This document shows positions 18,226 to 26,880 of a DNA stretch of 64,000 nucleotides, in pieces. The first letter of the stretch is position 1. Every line of letters begins with the position of its first letter. Location of the stretch: contig NZ_ML214297.1 in NCBI RefSeq assembly GCF_004698125.1, positions 992,001 to 1,056,000 of the forward strand. The letters run 5' to 3'. The stretch is from Halosimplex halophilum. Its GTDB lineage: Archaea > Halobacteriota > Halobacteria > Halobacteriales > Haloarculaceae. A program made the translations under genes and the position numbers. The notes below the pieces were generated by a model that was not told the DNA's origin, ran no database searches, and was given only the letters and a program-made list of their open reading frames with translations.

Positions 18226-18377
18226 GATCGCCCCTTGCCGGTCACCGGGCATAAAGCATACGCCAGAATAACTGCCGGACGCGCCGCGCGCTCCCCCGGC
18301 CGGCCGACGGTCGCCTCCCCCCGGACGCACACGCCGGGGGCACCGGGGTTTTTGCCGCTCTCGTCCCTACTCCGGCC

Positions 18378-19256
18378 ATGGAGACCAGACCGCTGGGCGA
18401 CACCGGCCAGGAGAGCACGGTGTTGACCTTCGGCGCGATCGCGCTCGACTTCCTCGACCAGGCCGAGGCCGACGAGATGACCGAGCGGGTCCTCGACCGC
18501 GGAGTCAACCACATCGACGTGGCGCCCCAGTACGGCACGGCTGAGGTCAAACTCGCACCGACGCTGGCCGACCGCCGCGACGAGGTGTTCCTCGGGTGCA
18601 AGACGCTCGAACGGGGCTACGAGGGCGCCTGGGAGAAGCTCGAGGCGTCGCTCGACCGCCTCGGCGTCGACCACATCGACCTGTACCAGTTCCACGCCGT
18701 CACCGAGTCGTCGGAGATCGACGAGATAACCGCCGACGACGGCGCCCTGAAGGCCTACCGCGAGGCTCAGGAGGAAGGGATCATCGACCACATCGGCCTG
18801 ACGAGCCACGGTAGCCCCGACGTGATCCGCGAGGCCGTCGACCGCATCCCGGACCTGGAGACGGCGATGTTCCCGGTCAACGCGACCGTCGCCGCGAAGG
18901 AGGGCCCGGACCACGAGTTCCCCGCGCTGGCCCGCGAGCTCTCCGAGCAGGGGATGGGCGTGCTGGCGATCAAGACGTTCGCGAAGCGGCCGTGGCCCGA
19001 CGACCTGCCCGAGGCGGAGCGGCCCTACAACACCTGGTACGAGCCGTACGACGACCCCGCGGACCTGCGGCGGTGCCTCCGGTTCACGCTCGCACAGGAG
19101 GGCGTCACGACCCTGACCAACGCCGGCGACCCGCGGCTCGTCGGCGACATCCTCGACGCCGCCGCCGAGTTCGAGCCGATGGACGACGACGAACAGGCCG
19201 CGATGGTCGAGGAACGGCGGTCCGACGAGTCGCCCGTCCCGACCGTCGACATCTGA
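18378..19256 (+). CDS. Aldo/keto reductase
   Basis: This 292-residue NAD(P)H-dependent oxidoreductase has the AKR TIM-barrel pattern: N-terminal RPLGDTGQESTVLTFGA, the catalytic-region GVNHIDVAPQYGTAEVKLA with the active-site Tyr, HIDLYQFHAVT, and IGLTSHGSPDVIREA. Substrate is unknown. It is close in style to archaeal oxidoreductases of the AKR11/13 type. The following ABC importer starts 163 bases later with its own TATA box, so it is probably a separate transcription unit. Confidence 0.85.
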   Translation: METRPLGDTGQESTVLTFGAIALDFLDQAEADEMTERVLDRGVNHIDVAPQYGTAEVKLAPTLADRRDEVFLGCKTLERGYEGAWEKLEASLDRLGVDHIDLYQFHAVTESSEIDEITADDGALKAYREAQEEGIIDHIGLTSHGSPDVIREAVDRIPDLETAMFPVNATVAAKEGPDHEFPALARELSEQGMGVLAIKTFAKRPWPDDLPEAERPYNTWYEPYDDPADLRRCLRFTLAQEGVTTLTNAGDPRLVGDILDAAAEFEPMDDDEQAAMVEERRSDESPVPTVDI

Positions 19257-19389
19257 CGGCGGCCGCGCGAGCCGACCGCTGGCGAGTCCCGCGCCCGTGC
19301 CGGTTCGTTCCGTTTCGTTGTCCGATCCTGTCCGTTCGCGTCCCGAAACGGGAGATTTCCTCCGGATCCGTCGGGTCGGGATCGCGGGG

Positions 19390-19400
19390 TATTTTATTCG
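19390..19400 (+). promoter_or_regulatory. TATA box for the thiamine-type ABC operon
   Basis: The segment TATTTTATTCG sits about 25 bases before the GTG at 19420. This is the expected spacing for a leaderless haloarchaeal transcript and supports the GTG as the true start. I see no TPP riboswitch signature between it and the start codon. Confidence 0.65.
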
Positions 19401-19419
19401 CCGCCTATATTCCCTGGTT

Positions 19420-20616
19420 GTGAACCGACGACGTTTCCTGACCACCGTGGGCGCGGGGGCCGCCGGACTCGTGGCCGGCTGTAGCGCCGAACCGACCGAC
19501 GACGCGACCGCGACGGAGGGCGACTCGACCGACACACCCGGGAGCGGTTCGACCGCCACGGACGGCGACGGCACCGCGACCGAGACGGCCGACGGGACGG
19601 TGACCGGAACCGCCTCGGGCGGGACGCCGCTGCTGCGCGTGGGCACGTACCCCTCGTTCGTCGACGCGCCGAGTTCGAGCCCGGGCCCGTGGCTCAAGGA
19701 GCGCTTCGAGTCCGAGTACGACGCTGACCTGCAGTGGTTCGCGCCCGAGAGCAGCATGGACTACTTCCTCCAGCGGCGCCAGCAGGGCGTCAGCATCGAC
19801 ACCGACCTGTTCCTCGGGCTGACGCCGGAGAACCTCGTCAAGGCCGACCGCGGGGTCGGCGAGGGCGACTCGCTGTTCACCAGCGTCGACACGGGGGCGC
19901 TCTCGAACGCCGACGCGGTCGTCGACGACTACCGCTTCGACCCCCAGGAGCGGGCCATCCCCGTCGGCGCCTCCTACATCAGCCTCGTCTACAACCAGAA
20001 CGCCCTCGACGAGCGCGGCGTCGACGCGCCCGAGACGTTCGACGAGCTGGCGAGCGACCCCTACGAGAACGGGCTGCTCGTGCCCAACCCGCAAAACAGC
20101 GAGACGGGCCTGGAGTTCATGTTCTGGACCATCGACCAGTTCGGCGAGGACGGCTACCTCGACTACTGGTCGGAGCTGATGGACAACGGGACGCGCGTCC
20201 TGCAGGACTGGGGGACCGCCTACGACGCCTACTCGAACGACGAGGCGCCGATGGTCGTCTCCTACTCGACGGACCAGGTGTACGCCGACCGCTACGACCA
20301 GGACATGGCCCGCCACCAGGTCGGGTTCCTCAACGATTCGGGCTACGCCTATCTGGAGGGGGCCGCACCGTTCACCGGCACCGACCGGATGGGGCTGGCG
20401 ACGGAGTTCATCGACTTCGTCCTCCGGCCGGAGATCCAGGCGGAGATCGCCCAGCGCAACGTCGCGCTCCCGGCGGTCGACAACGCGGAGCTCCCCTCGG
20501 ACTACTACGACCTCGTCTACGAGCCCGAGGAGATCGTCAGCTTCGGCTACGACGAGCTGATGGGCAACGTCGAGCCGTGGCTCAGCGACTGGTCGCGCCA
20601 GATCGCGACGCAGTAG
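19420..20616 (+). CDS. thiB: Thiamine-type ABC transporter substrate-binding lipoprotein (ThiB/TbpA family)
   Basis: This 398-residue solute-binding protein starts at GTG with a Tat signal MNRRRFLTTVGAGAAG and lipobox LVAGC. A Thr/Asp/Gly-rich spacer of about 70 residues follows. The binding domain is thiamine-binding-protein-like: VGTYPSFVDAPSSSPGPWLK, then WFAPESSMDYFLQRRQQG and a TDLFLGLTPENLVK segment. The permease gene begins at the base after its stop codon. Family resemblance supports thiamine or a thiamine precursor as ligand; another small ligand cannot be excluded. Confidence 0.82.
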   Translation: MNRRRFLTTVGAGAAGLVAGCSAEPTDDATATEGDSTDTPGSGSTATDGDGTATETADGTVTGTASGGTPLLRVGTYPSFVDAPSSSPGPWLKERFESEYDADLQWFAPESSMDYFLQRRQQGVSIDTDLFLGLTPENLVKADRGVGEGDSLFTSVDTGALSNADAVVDDYRFDPQERAIPVGASYISLVYNQNALDERGVDAPETFDELASDPYENGLLVPNPQNSETGLEFMFWTIDQFGEDGYLDYWSELMDNGTRVLQDWGTAYDAYSNDEAPMVVSYSTDQVYADRYDQDMARHQVGFLNDSGYAYLEGAAPFTGTDRMGLATEFIDFVLRPEIQAEIAQRNVALPAVDNAELPSDYYDLVYEPEEIVSFGYDELMGNVEPWLSDWSRQIATQ

Positions 20617-22359
20617 ATGCGGCCCGCCCGGGTCGTCGAACGGCTGAGCGCCCCTGCGCTGGCAGCCGCGACGCTCGCGCTGCTGGGGCTGATGTTCTTC
20701 TACCCGGTGGGGATCGTCCTCGTCGAGGCGGTCCGCGTCGACGGCGTCTACACCCTCGCGACCGTCGCCGAGGTGCTGCGCGACCCGTTCTACTTCGGCG
20801 TCGTCGCCCAGGCGCTGGACGACCCGGCCGTTATCGTGCGGTCGTTCCCCGACTACCGGCTGGGGCTGTTCGGATTCACCGCCTACCAGGCGCTGCTGTC
20901 GACGGTCGCCGCCGTCCTGCTGGGGCTGCCCGGCGCGTACGTCCTCGCCCGCTTCGAGTTCCCCGGCCGCCGGACGGTCCGCTCGCTGACGGCGCTCCCC
21001 TTTGTCATGCCGACGATCCTCGTCGCGATCGGGTTCGTCGCCACGTTCGGCGCGAACGGCGTCGTCACCGGGACGCTGCAGACGCTGGGGCTGCAGGTGT
21101 CCAGTTTCACGGGCACGCTCGGGATCATCGTCCTCGCCCACGCCTTCTACGACGCGCCGCTGGTCGCGCGGATCACCGCCGCGTCGTGGGAGGGCATCGA
21201 CGCGGAGATGACCGAGACCGCCCGCTCGCTGGGCGCGTCGCCGCTGCGGGCGTTCTGGGACGTGGTGATCCCCCAGTTGCTCCCCGCGATCCTGACCGGC
21301 GCCCTGCTCACGTTCATCTTCTCGTTCATGTCGTTCGCCGTCGTGCTCGCGCTCGGCGGGCTCTCGCTGGCGACCGTCGAGGTGTGGGTCTACCACCGGA
21401 TCAGCCAGCTCGACTACGGGACCGCCTCGACGCTCGCGACGATGGAGATGCTGTTCTCGCTGGCGCTGACCTACGCCTACCTGCGCTACGAGGCGCGCCA
21501 GCGGGCGACCGGCGCCGCGCGCCCGGCAGAGCGGGTCGACCTGTTCGGCCCGGCGACGAAACGGCGGCTGTTCGCCTGGGGCTACGCCGTCGTGGCCGTC
21601 GTCGTCTTCGTCGTCCCCATCGTCAGTCTGGTCTACAGCAGCGTCACCGGTCCCGAGGGGTTCACGCTCCGCAACTACCGCTTCCTGGTCGAGCGGCAGA
21701 CCAGCGCCTACGCCTTCCAGGTCAAGCCGCTGACGGCCGTCACGAACTCCCTGATCTTCGGCGCGGGAACGCTTCTCCTGGCGGTCCCGATGGGCGTGTT
21801 CCTCGCCGTCGTCAGCACCCGACAGTTCCGCGGGCGCAAGCTGATCGACACGCTCTCGATGGCGCCGTTCGCCGTCAGCGGCGTCGTCGTCGGCCTGGGG
21901 CTGCTCCGCGGGTGGGTCTTCGGCACCGAAGCTTTCGGCTATCGGTTCACCGCCACGGGCGCGGTCGCCATCGTCGCCGCCCACGCCGTCGGCGCCTACC
22001 CGTTCGTCACGCGCAACGTCGCGCCCGCCCTCTCCGGCATCGACGACTCGGTCGTCGAGTCGGCGCGCTCGCTCGGGGCCTCCCGCGCCCGGGTGATGCT
22101 CGACATCGAACTCCCGCTGGTCGTCCCGGCCGTCCTCGCGGGGACCGCCTTCGCCTTCGCCATCAGCATCGGCGAGTTCGATTCGACGGTTATACTGGCC
22201 ACCGGCGGCTCGGGCTACACCATGCCGGTCGCCATCGAGCGGTTCATCGGCCGACGGCTCGGCCCCGCGACCGCGATGGGCGTCGTCCTGCTCGTCGTGA
22301 CGAGCGTGAGCTTCGTGGTAATCGACCGCCTCGGCGAGGGGAGTGGTTTCGGTGGTTGA
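20617..22359 (+). CDS. thiP: Thiamine-type ABC transporter permease (ThiP-like, two fused domains)
   Basis: This 580-residue membrane protein consists of two BPD-type permease domains in one chain. EAA loops that contact the ATPase are visible in each half: ETARSLGASPLRAFWDVVIP near residue 205 and ESARSLGASRARVMLDIELP near residue 485. The fused architecture is that of ThiP and iron FbpB permeases. It starts immediately after the thiB stop and overlaps the ATPase start by 17 bases, so the three genes form one operon. Confidence 0.85.
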   Translation: MRPARVVERLSAPALAAATLALLGLMFFYPVGIVLVEAVRVDGVYTLATVAEVLRDPFYFGVVAQALDDPAVIVRSFPDYRLGLFGFTAYQALLSTVAAVLLGLPGAYVLARFEFPGRRTVRSLTALPFVMPTILVAIGFVATFGANGVVTGTLQTLGLQVSSFTGTLGIIVLAHAFYDAPLVARITAASWEGIDAEMTETARSLGASPLRAFWDVVIPQLLPAILTGALLTFIFSFMSFAVVLALGGLSLATVEVWVYHRISQLDYGTASTLATMEMLFSLALTYAYLRYEARQRATGAARPAERVDLFGPATKRRLFAWGYAVVAVVVFVVPIVSLVYSSVTGPEGFTLRNYRFLVERQTSAYAFQVKPLTAVTNSLIFGAGTLLLAVPMGVFLAVVSTRQFRGRKLIDTLSMAPFAVSGVVVGLGLLRGWVFGTEAFGYRFTATGAVAIVAAHAVGAYPFVTRNVAPALSGIDDSVVESARSLGASRARVMLDIELPLVVPAVLAGTAFAFAISIGEFDSTVILATGGSGYTMPVAIERFIGRRLGPATAMGVVLLVVTSVSFVVIDRLGEGSGFGG

Positions 22360-23395
22360 CCTGCAGCTCGACGGCGTCCGGAAGGCCTTCGACGACACCG
22401 TCGCGCTCGACGGCGTCACCCTCGACATCGCCGAGGGCGAGTTCTTCACGCTCGTCGGCCCCTCCGGGTGCGGGAAGACGACGACCCTCCGGACGATCGC
22501 CGGCCTCGAATCGCCCACCGCGGGCACCGTCCGCTTCGGCGGCGCGGACGTGGCCGGCGTCCCGACCGAGGAACGGGACGTGGGCATCGTCTTCCAGAAC
22601 TACGCCCTGTTCCCCCACATGAGCGTCCGCGAGAACGTCGCCTACGGGCTGAAGTTCGCCGACCCGCCGGACGGCCAGTCGGTCGACGAACGTGTGGCCG
22701 ACCTGCTGGAGCTGGTGGACCTCTCGGGCATGGGCGACCGCGAGCCCGACCAGCTCTCGGGCGGCCAGCAACAGCGGGTCGCGCTGGCCCGCGCGCTCGC
22801 GCCGGCGCCGGACGTGCTCCTGCTCGACGAGCCGATGTCGGCGCTGGACGCCCGCCTGCGCGAGACGTTGCGCCGGCAGGTCAAGCGCATCCAGACGGAC
22901 CTGGGGGTGACCACCGTCTACGTCACCCACGACCAGGCGGAGGCGCTCGCGATCTCCGACCGCCTCGCCGTGATGAGCGACGGGACCGTCGAACAGGTCG
23001 GCACGCCGCGGGAGGTGTACGAGCGGCCCGCGACGGAGTTCGTCGCCTCGTTCGTCGGGGAGAACAACCTCTTCCGCGGCGAGGCGGTCGGCCGCGACGG
23101 CGACGGGACCACGGTAGCGGTCGACGGGACGGAGTTCCGGATCGACGACGGAGTCGGTGACGGGACGGGCGCGGCGAGCGATACAGTGACCTTCTGCGTC
23201 CGGCCGGAGGACCTGCGCGTGGGCGCCGACGCCAACCGCTTCGAGGTCGCGGTCGACACCGCGGAGTTCCTCGGCGAGACCACCCGCTACTACGCCGACT
23301 GGGGCGACCGGACCGTCGTCTTCCGGACGCCCGACCCTCACGACGGCGACGCGCTGACGCTCGGGTTCGACCCGGCCGACGCTCGGATAGTGTGA
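22343..23395 (+). CDS. thiQ: ABC transporter ATP-binding protein (ThiQ/PotA-like)
   Basis: This 350-residue ATPase drives the importer. It has a Walker A GPSGCGKTTT, Q-loop VFQNYALFPHMSV, signature LSGGQQQRVALARAL, Walker B VLLLDEPMSALD and the switch His in VYVTHDQAEAL. Residues beyond about 240 form a TOBE-type regulatory domain (FVASFVGENNLFRGEAVG onward). Bacterial ThiQ is shorter and lacks this domain, so the protein is closer to polyamine/iron ATPases; the thiamine assignment rests on the binding protein. GTG 22343 or GTG 22352 may be used. Confidence 0.85.
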   Translation: MVSVVDLQLDGVRKAFDDTVALDGVTLDIAEGEFFTLVGPSGCGKTTTLRTIAGLESPTAGTVRFGGADVAGVPTEERDVGIVFQNYALFPHMSVRENVAYGLKFADPPDGQSVDERVADLLELVDLSGMGDREPDQLSGGQQQRVALARALAPAPDVLLLDEPMSALDARLRETLRRQVKRIQTDLGVTTVYVTHDQAEALAISDRLAVMSDGTVEQVGTPREVYERPATEFVASFVGENNLFRGEAVGRDGDGTTVAVDGTEFRIDDGVGDGTGAASDTVTFCVRPEDLRVGADANRFEVAVDTAEFLGETTRYYADWGDRTVVFRTPDPHDGDALTLGFDPADARIV

Positions 23396-23461
23396 GCGGG
23401 CCGCATCGCCGCGCCGGAACAGACCGGGGGAGTTAACCGACGTATCGCCGTGCCATCGGGT

Positions 23462-24238
23462 ATGATAACGCTCGCCTCGGACTTCCCGAGCCCGTACCCC
23501 GCGGCGATGCGGGGCGTGATCTGCTCCCGGTCGGACGCCCGGATCGAGGACATCGCCCACGACTTCCCGCGTCAGGACGTGCGCGCGGCGGCCTTCTGGC
23601 TGCGCGAGGTGCTGCCGTACTTCCCGCCGGCCACCCACTGCGTCGTCGTCGACCCCGGCGTCGGGACGGACCGCGCCGCCGTCGTCGTCGAGGCCGGCGA
23701 CCACCGGATCGTCGCGCCCGACAACGGCGTCGCGATCCCGGTCGCCCGCGAACTCGCCGGCGGCGACGATACGGACGCCGCCGGCCGGGACTTCGGCGTG
23801 TGGCGGGTCGAGTACGAGGACGCCGAGACGGCGAGCAACACGTTCCACGGCCGCGACGTGTTCGCGCCCGCGGCTGCAGACGTACACGACGCGGGCGGCG
23901 CCGGCGACATCGACCGGTGTACCCGGACCGACGAGTGGGTGGACCTGACGTTCCCCGAGCCGGAGGTCACCGGCGCCGGAGCCCGCGGCGAAGTGCTCGT
24001 CGTCGACGGCTTCGGCAACGTCATCACGAACGTCCCCGGCGAGACGGTAGCCGACCGCGAGGCGGTCCGGGTCGACGGCGAGCCGGTCCCGGTCCGCGAC
24101 GCCTACGCCGCCCGCGACCCCGGCGAGCGGCTCGTGACTGTCGGCAGCCACGGCAACGTCGAGTTCGCCGTGAACAGGGGCCGCGGCGACGAGGCGTTCG
24201 ACCTCGGCGTCGGCGACGCCGTCTCGCTGGAGTGGTAG
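23462..24238 (+). CDS. SAM hydrolase, SAM-dependent hydroxide adenosyltransferase family (DUF62)
   Basis: This 258-residue enzyme is expected to hydrolyse S-adenosylmethionine to adenosine and methionine, as shown for archaeal DUF62 homologues related to fluorinase and chlorinase. Diagnostic parts are the N-terminal MITLASDFPSPYPAAMRGVI, VVVDPGVGTDRAAVVVEAGD, APDNGV, TFHGRDVFAPAAA and VVDGFGNVITNV near residue 180. ATG 23462 is preferred over an upstream in-frame codon because it starts directly at the first strand. It may be transcribed alone, 66 bases after the ABC operon. Confidence 0.88.
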   Translation: MITLASDFPSPYPAAMRGVICSRSDARIEDIAHDFPRQDVRAAAFWLREVLPYFPPATHCVVVDPGVGTDRAAVVVEAGDHRIVAPDNGVAIPVARELAGGDDTDAAGRDFGVWRVEYEDAETASNTFHGRDVFAPAAADVHDAGGAGDIDRCTRTDEWVDLTFPEPEVTGAGARGEVLVVDGFGNVITNVPGETVADREAVRVDGEPVPVRDAYAARDPGERLVTVGSHGNVEFAVNRGRGDEAFDLGVGDAVSLEW

Positions 24239-24288
24239 CCGGCACTGCCGCCGTCGGTGCCGCGAGCGCGGCGGTCGTCGCCCGCCGG

Positions 24289-24885
24289 TCAGTCGACGAA
24301 CTCGCGGAGGTTCTCCAGGGTCTCCCGCCCGAGCCCGGCGACCGCCAGGAGCGCGTCGTCCGCCGCGCCGCGCACGTCGCTCTCCGTGACGTAGCCCGCG
24401 GTCCGGAGTTTCCCGGCGGTCTTCGGGCCGATGCCCGGGACCGCCTCGAAGGGGACCTCCGGGTCGGTATCGGGACCGGGGGCGTCGCCCGAACTGTCGC
24501 CGCTCCCGTCCGGATCACTGTCGTCCCGGTCGCGCTCCGGTTCGGCGAGCAAGTCCAGCGCCTCGCGGAGCGCGTCGGCCTTGTGTCTCGCCTTGCGGCC
24601 CTCCTCGCGCTCGTAGGCGGCAAGCCGTTCGCGGAGGCGGTCGTACTGGCCGGCGTCGCTCGGCGCCTCGGCGCCCGGCCGCGGGCGGTAGCGCGTCCCG
24701 AGTTCGGCGTCGAAGGCGTCGCGGCGGACGAGCGTCGTCCCGCCCGACTCGTCGCGCAGGAGCACCACCTGCGCGTCGGTGTAGATCACCTGCCGTCGCT
24801 CGGCGGTGCGCCGGTCTTCGAGGACGAGTCCGATCGCCGTGTCGATCCTGCTGGTTCTCGACGGATCGCGATGTGCGTCTGCCAT
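24289..24885 (-). CDS. Helix-hairpin-helix domain protein
   Basis: This 198-residue acidic protein ends in tandem helix-hairpin-helix elements: FEAVPGIGPKTAGKLRTAGY and LLAVAGLGRETLENLREFV. These are non-specific DNA-binding motifs. The N-terminal half (IGLVLEDRRTAERRQVIYTDAQVVLLRDE) looks like a small beta domain conserved in haloarchaea, and the middle is charged and probably disordered. Function is unknown. No partner gene points to a particular repair pathway. Confidence 0.75.
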   Translation of the reverse strand: MADAHRDPSRTSRIDTAIGLVLEDRRTAERRQVIYTDAQVVLLRDESGGTTLVRRDAFDAELGTRYRPRPGAEAPSDAGQYDRLRERLAAYEREEGRKARHKADALREALDLLAEPERDRDDSDPDGSGDSSGDAPGPDTDPEVPFEAVPGIGPKTAGKLRTAGYVTESDVRGAADDALLAVAGLGRETLENLREFVD

Positions 24886-25002
24886 GGTCGGGTTCGAAGC
24901 CGTGCCTGGTTGTTTCTCGGCGGCACGTACCCCGTACGATCACCACGCTATCGGGCGGTTTGGGCCTGTCGATTCGACGGTCTCGGTCGCCCGCCAGGCG
25001 AG

Positions 25003-25428
25003 TCAGAGCAGCGACGCGAGGTGTTCGGGATAGACGGTCACGTCGTCGAGCGCGTCGACCGGCGTCCAGACCGCTCTGTAGGTCTCGTCGGCCTCGGGCT
25101 CTCGCCCATCGAACTCGTCGCGCTCGTACGGCCACGACTCCGCGAGCGTGACGTCGTAGAGAAACCAGATCTCGTGACCCCGCCGACCCTCGAAGGTAAA
25201 CGTGTTCTCCAGGGTCTCCAGCAGGTCGGCCTCGACGACCTCGACGTCGAGTTCCTCCTCGAACTCGCGGGCCAGCGCCTCGTCGCTCGACTCGCCGAAC
25301 TCGATCCCGCCGCCGATGGGGCGATAGAACGTCTCGGTGCCGTCGCTGTCGTGCAGCCGACTCAGGAGCACCTCGTCCTCGCGACGGGGAACGCCGACCG
25401 CCACCGGTCGAATGTCGCGCCAGCTCAT
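25003..25428 (-). CDS. NUDIX hydrolase
   Basis: This 141-residue protein carries an intact Nudix box, with GGGIEFGESSDEALAREFEEEL matching GX5EX7REUXEE in 20-odd residues around positions 38-60. It should hydrolyse a nucleoside diphosphate derivative; the specific substrate is not evident. Family length is normal. It lies on the minus strand between an HhH gene and a divergent beta-CASP nuclease gene. Confidence 0.88.
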   Translation of the reverse strand: MSWRDIRPVAVGVPRREDEVLLSRLHDSDGTETFYRPIGGGIEFGESSDEALAREFEEELDVEVVEADLLETLENTFTFEGRRGHEIWFLYDVTLAESWPYERDEFDGREPEADETYRAVWTPVDALDDVTVYPEHLASLL

Positions 25429-25587
25429 CGGCCGACCGCTACAGGTGTCGGTGGCATAGGCGTTCCGGGTAGGAGCCGACGAACCGCCGGATATGCGGAC
25501 GCTGTCTTCGATGTCATACAGCGTGTACGCGGCGACGGCCGACCGTCCGACGACACGTATATTCGGCCGAGGGGCCTACGGAGGGGC

Positions 25588-26565
25588 GTGACTCGGCGAG
25601 TCCGGCTGGGGAGCGGGATCGAGGTGACGTTCGCGGGCGGCGAGCGGTTCGTCGCGGACGGGAGCGGCGACGCCGACGCGACGCTGGTGAGCCACGCACA
25701 CGGCGACCACTACGCGGCCGGGTCGGCGGTCGTCGCCTCGGAGCTGACGACGGCACTGCTCGGCGCCCGGCGCGACGGCGCCGCCCCGACCGCGGTCGAC
25801 CACCCCGCGGTCGAGCGGTTCCCCGCGGGCCACGTCGCGGGCTCGCGGGCGATGCGACTCACCGACCCGGAGACGGGGCGGCGGTACCTCTACACGGGCG
25901 ACTGCTCGACGCGCGACCGCTTCCACCTCGACGGGTTCGACCCCGTCGCCGCCGACGTGCTGGTCGTCGAGACGACCTACGGGAAGCCCGAGTATCGGTT
26001 CCCGTCGACCGAGGAGACGGTCGAGGCGGTCCGGTCGTGGCTCGCGGCGACGACCGACCGGCCGGTCCTCCTGTTCGGCTACGCGCTGGGACGGGCCCAG
26101 AAGCTCCAGCGGATCCTCGCGGGCGCCGACCGGGAGCGGGTGTTCGTGACCGACGCCGTCGCCGACGTGAGCGACGTGATCGAGCGCCACCGCGACGTGA
26201 CCTTCCCGGGGGAACGCTACGACGCCGAGGTGGAACTCCGGGCGGGCGACGCGCTCGTTCTCTCGGGCTCACCCCGGAGCCCGTGGGTCGAGTCGCTGGT
26301 CGAGTCGACCGGGGCTGCGACGGCCGGGTTCTCCGGGTGGGCCGTCGACGACTCGTTCGTCTACCGCCGGGGATTCGACGAGGGGTTCGTCCTCTCGGAC
26401 CACCCCGACTACGACGAACTGCTCGGCCTCGTCGCCGCCGTCGACCCCGAGCAGGTCTACACCCAGCACGGCTTCGCCGACGCGTTCGCGACCGCCGTCA
26501 CCTCGGAACTCGGGATCCCCGCGCAGTCGCTGAAGAAGAACCAGGCGACGCTGGGCGACTTCTGA
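25588..26565 (+). CDS. Metallo-beta-lactamase fold, beta-CASP-type nuclease (mRNA 3'-end processing factor-like)
   Basis: This 325-residue protein has the metal-binding motif SHAHGDHYAAG near residue 35, a second His in FPAGHVAGSRA, the Asp in YTGDCSTRD, and VLVVETTYGKPEYRFPS followed by LLFGYALGRAQKLQRIL. The last is typical of the beta-CASP part of CPSF73/YSH1-like exonucleases. It lacks the KH domains of archaeal aCPSF1, so it is one of the shorter paralogues. The start is GTG 25588; the very long open frame running upstream belongs to other genes in shadow. Confidence 0.82.
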   Translation: MTRRVRLGSGIEVTFAGGERFVADGSGDADATLVSHAHGDHYAAGSAVVASELTTALLGARRDGAAPTAVDHPAVERFPAGHVAGSRAMRLTDPETGRRYLYTGDCSTRDRFHLDGFDPVAADVLVVETTYGKPEYRFPSTEETVEAVRSWLAATTDRPVLLFGYALGRAQKLQRILAGADRERVFVTDAVADVSDVIERHRDVTFPGERYDAEVELRAGDALVLSGSPRSPWVESLVESTGAATAGFSGWAVDDSFVYRRGFDEGFVLSDHPDYDELLGLVAAVDPEQVYTQHGFADAFATAVTSELGIPAQSLKKNQATLGDF

Positions 26566-26880
26566 TCGTGGGACCGGTTGCCACGCCACGGCAACGCTCT
26601 TGACGGGCGCGGCCGACCCCCCGGACACGGCGATGGAGATCAGACACTTCTGCTGACCGGTCCACCGGTTTCGAGCGCGTCGCGCCTCGTGGATAGCGAT
26701 CCACGGATCAGGCCCGCGCTCGTGGCCGTGTGTCGCCTCCGCGCTCACGCGCCGACGGCGTGACACCGCGGCGGCCCGCGACCGGCGAGTTCCGACGGTC
26801 CGATAGCTCGGCGGCCGTCCGGCGGCCGAGCGGCGGTATCGCCCGCAGACCGACACACCGACGGAGATATCCACACAGAC
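26566..26880. other. Intergenic region with a seven-codon mini-ORF
   Basis: There is no full gene here. At 26633 an ATG in a normal-looking haloarchaeal start context opens a frame that stops after seven codons (MEIRHFC). It could be a leader peptide, a gene remnant or chance. A small hairpin (GTGGAT, loop AGCG) lies at 26690-26706. Otherwise I see nothing distinct before the hflX start. Confidence 0.45.

Noticed and set aside
19257-19419. TPP riboswitch in front of the thiamine-type ABC operon
   Set aside because: I looked for the conserved CTGAGA and ACCTGA-type blocks and did not find them; the TATA box is only about 25 bases from the start codon, leaving no room for a riboswitch leader.
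19405-22587. 1060-codon minus-strand open frame across the thiamine-type ABC genes
   Set aside because: Shadow of thiB, thiP and thiQ; composition is Arg/Asp/His-rich and has no protein-like pattern.
23800-26565. 921-codon plus-strand frame ending in the beta-CASP nuclease
   Set aside because: Only the part from GTG 25588 is coding; the upstream portion overlaps the SAM hydrolase, HhH and Nudix genes in other frames.
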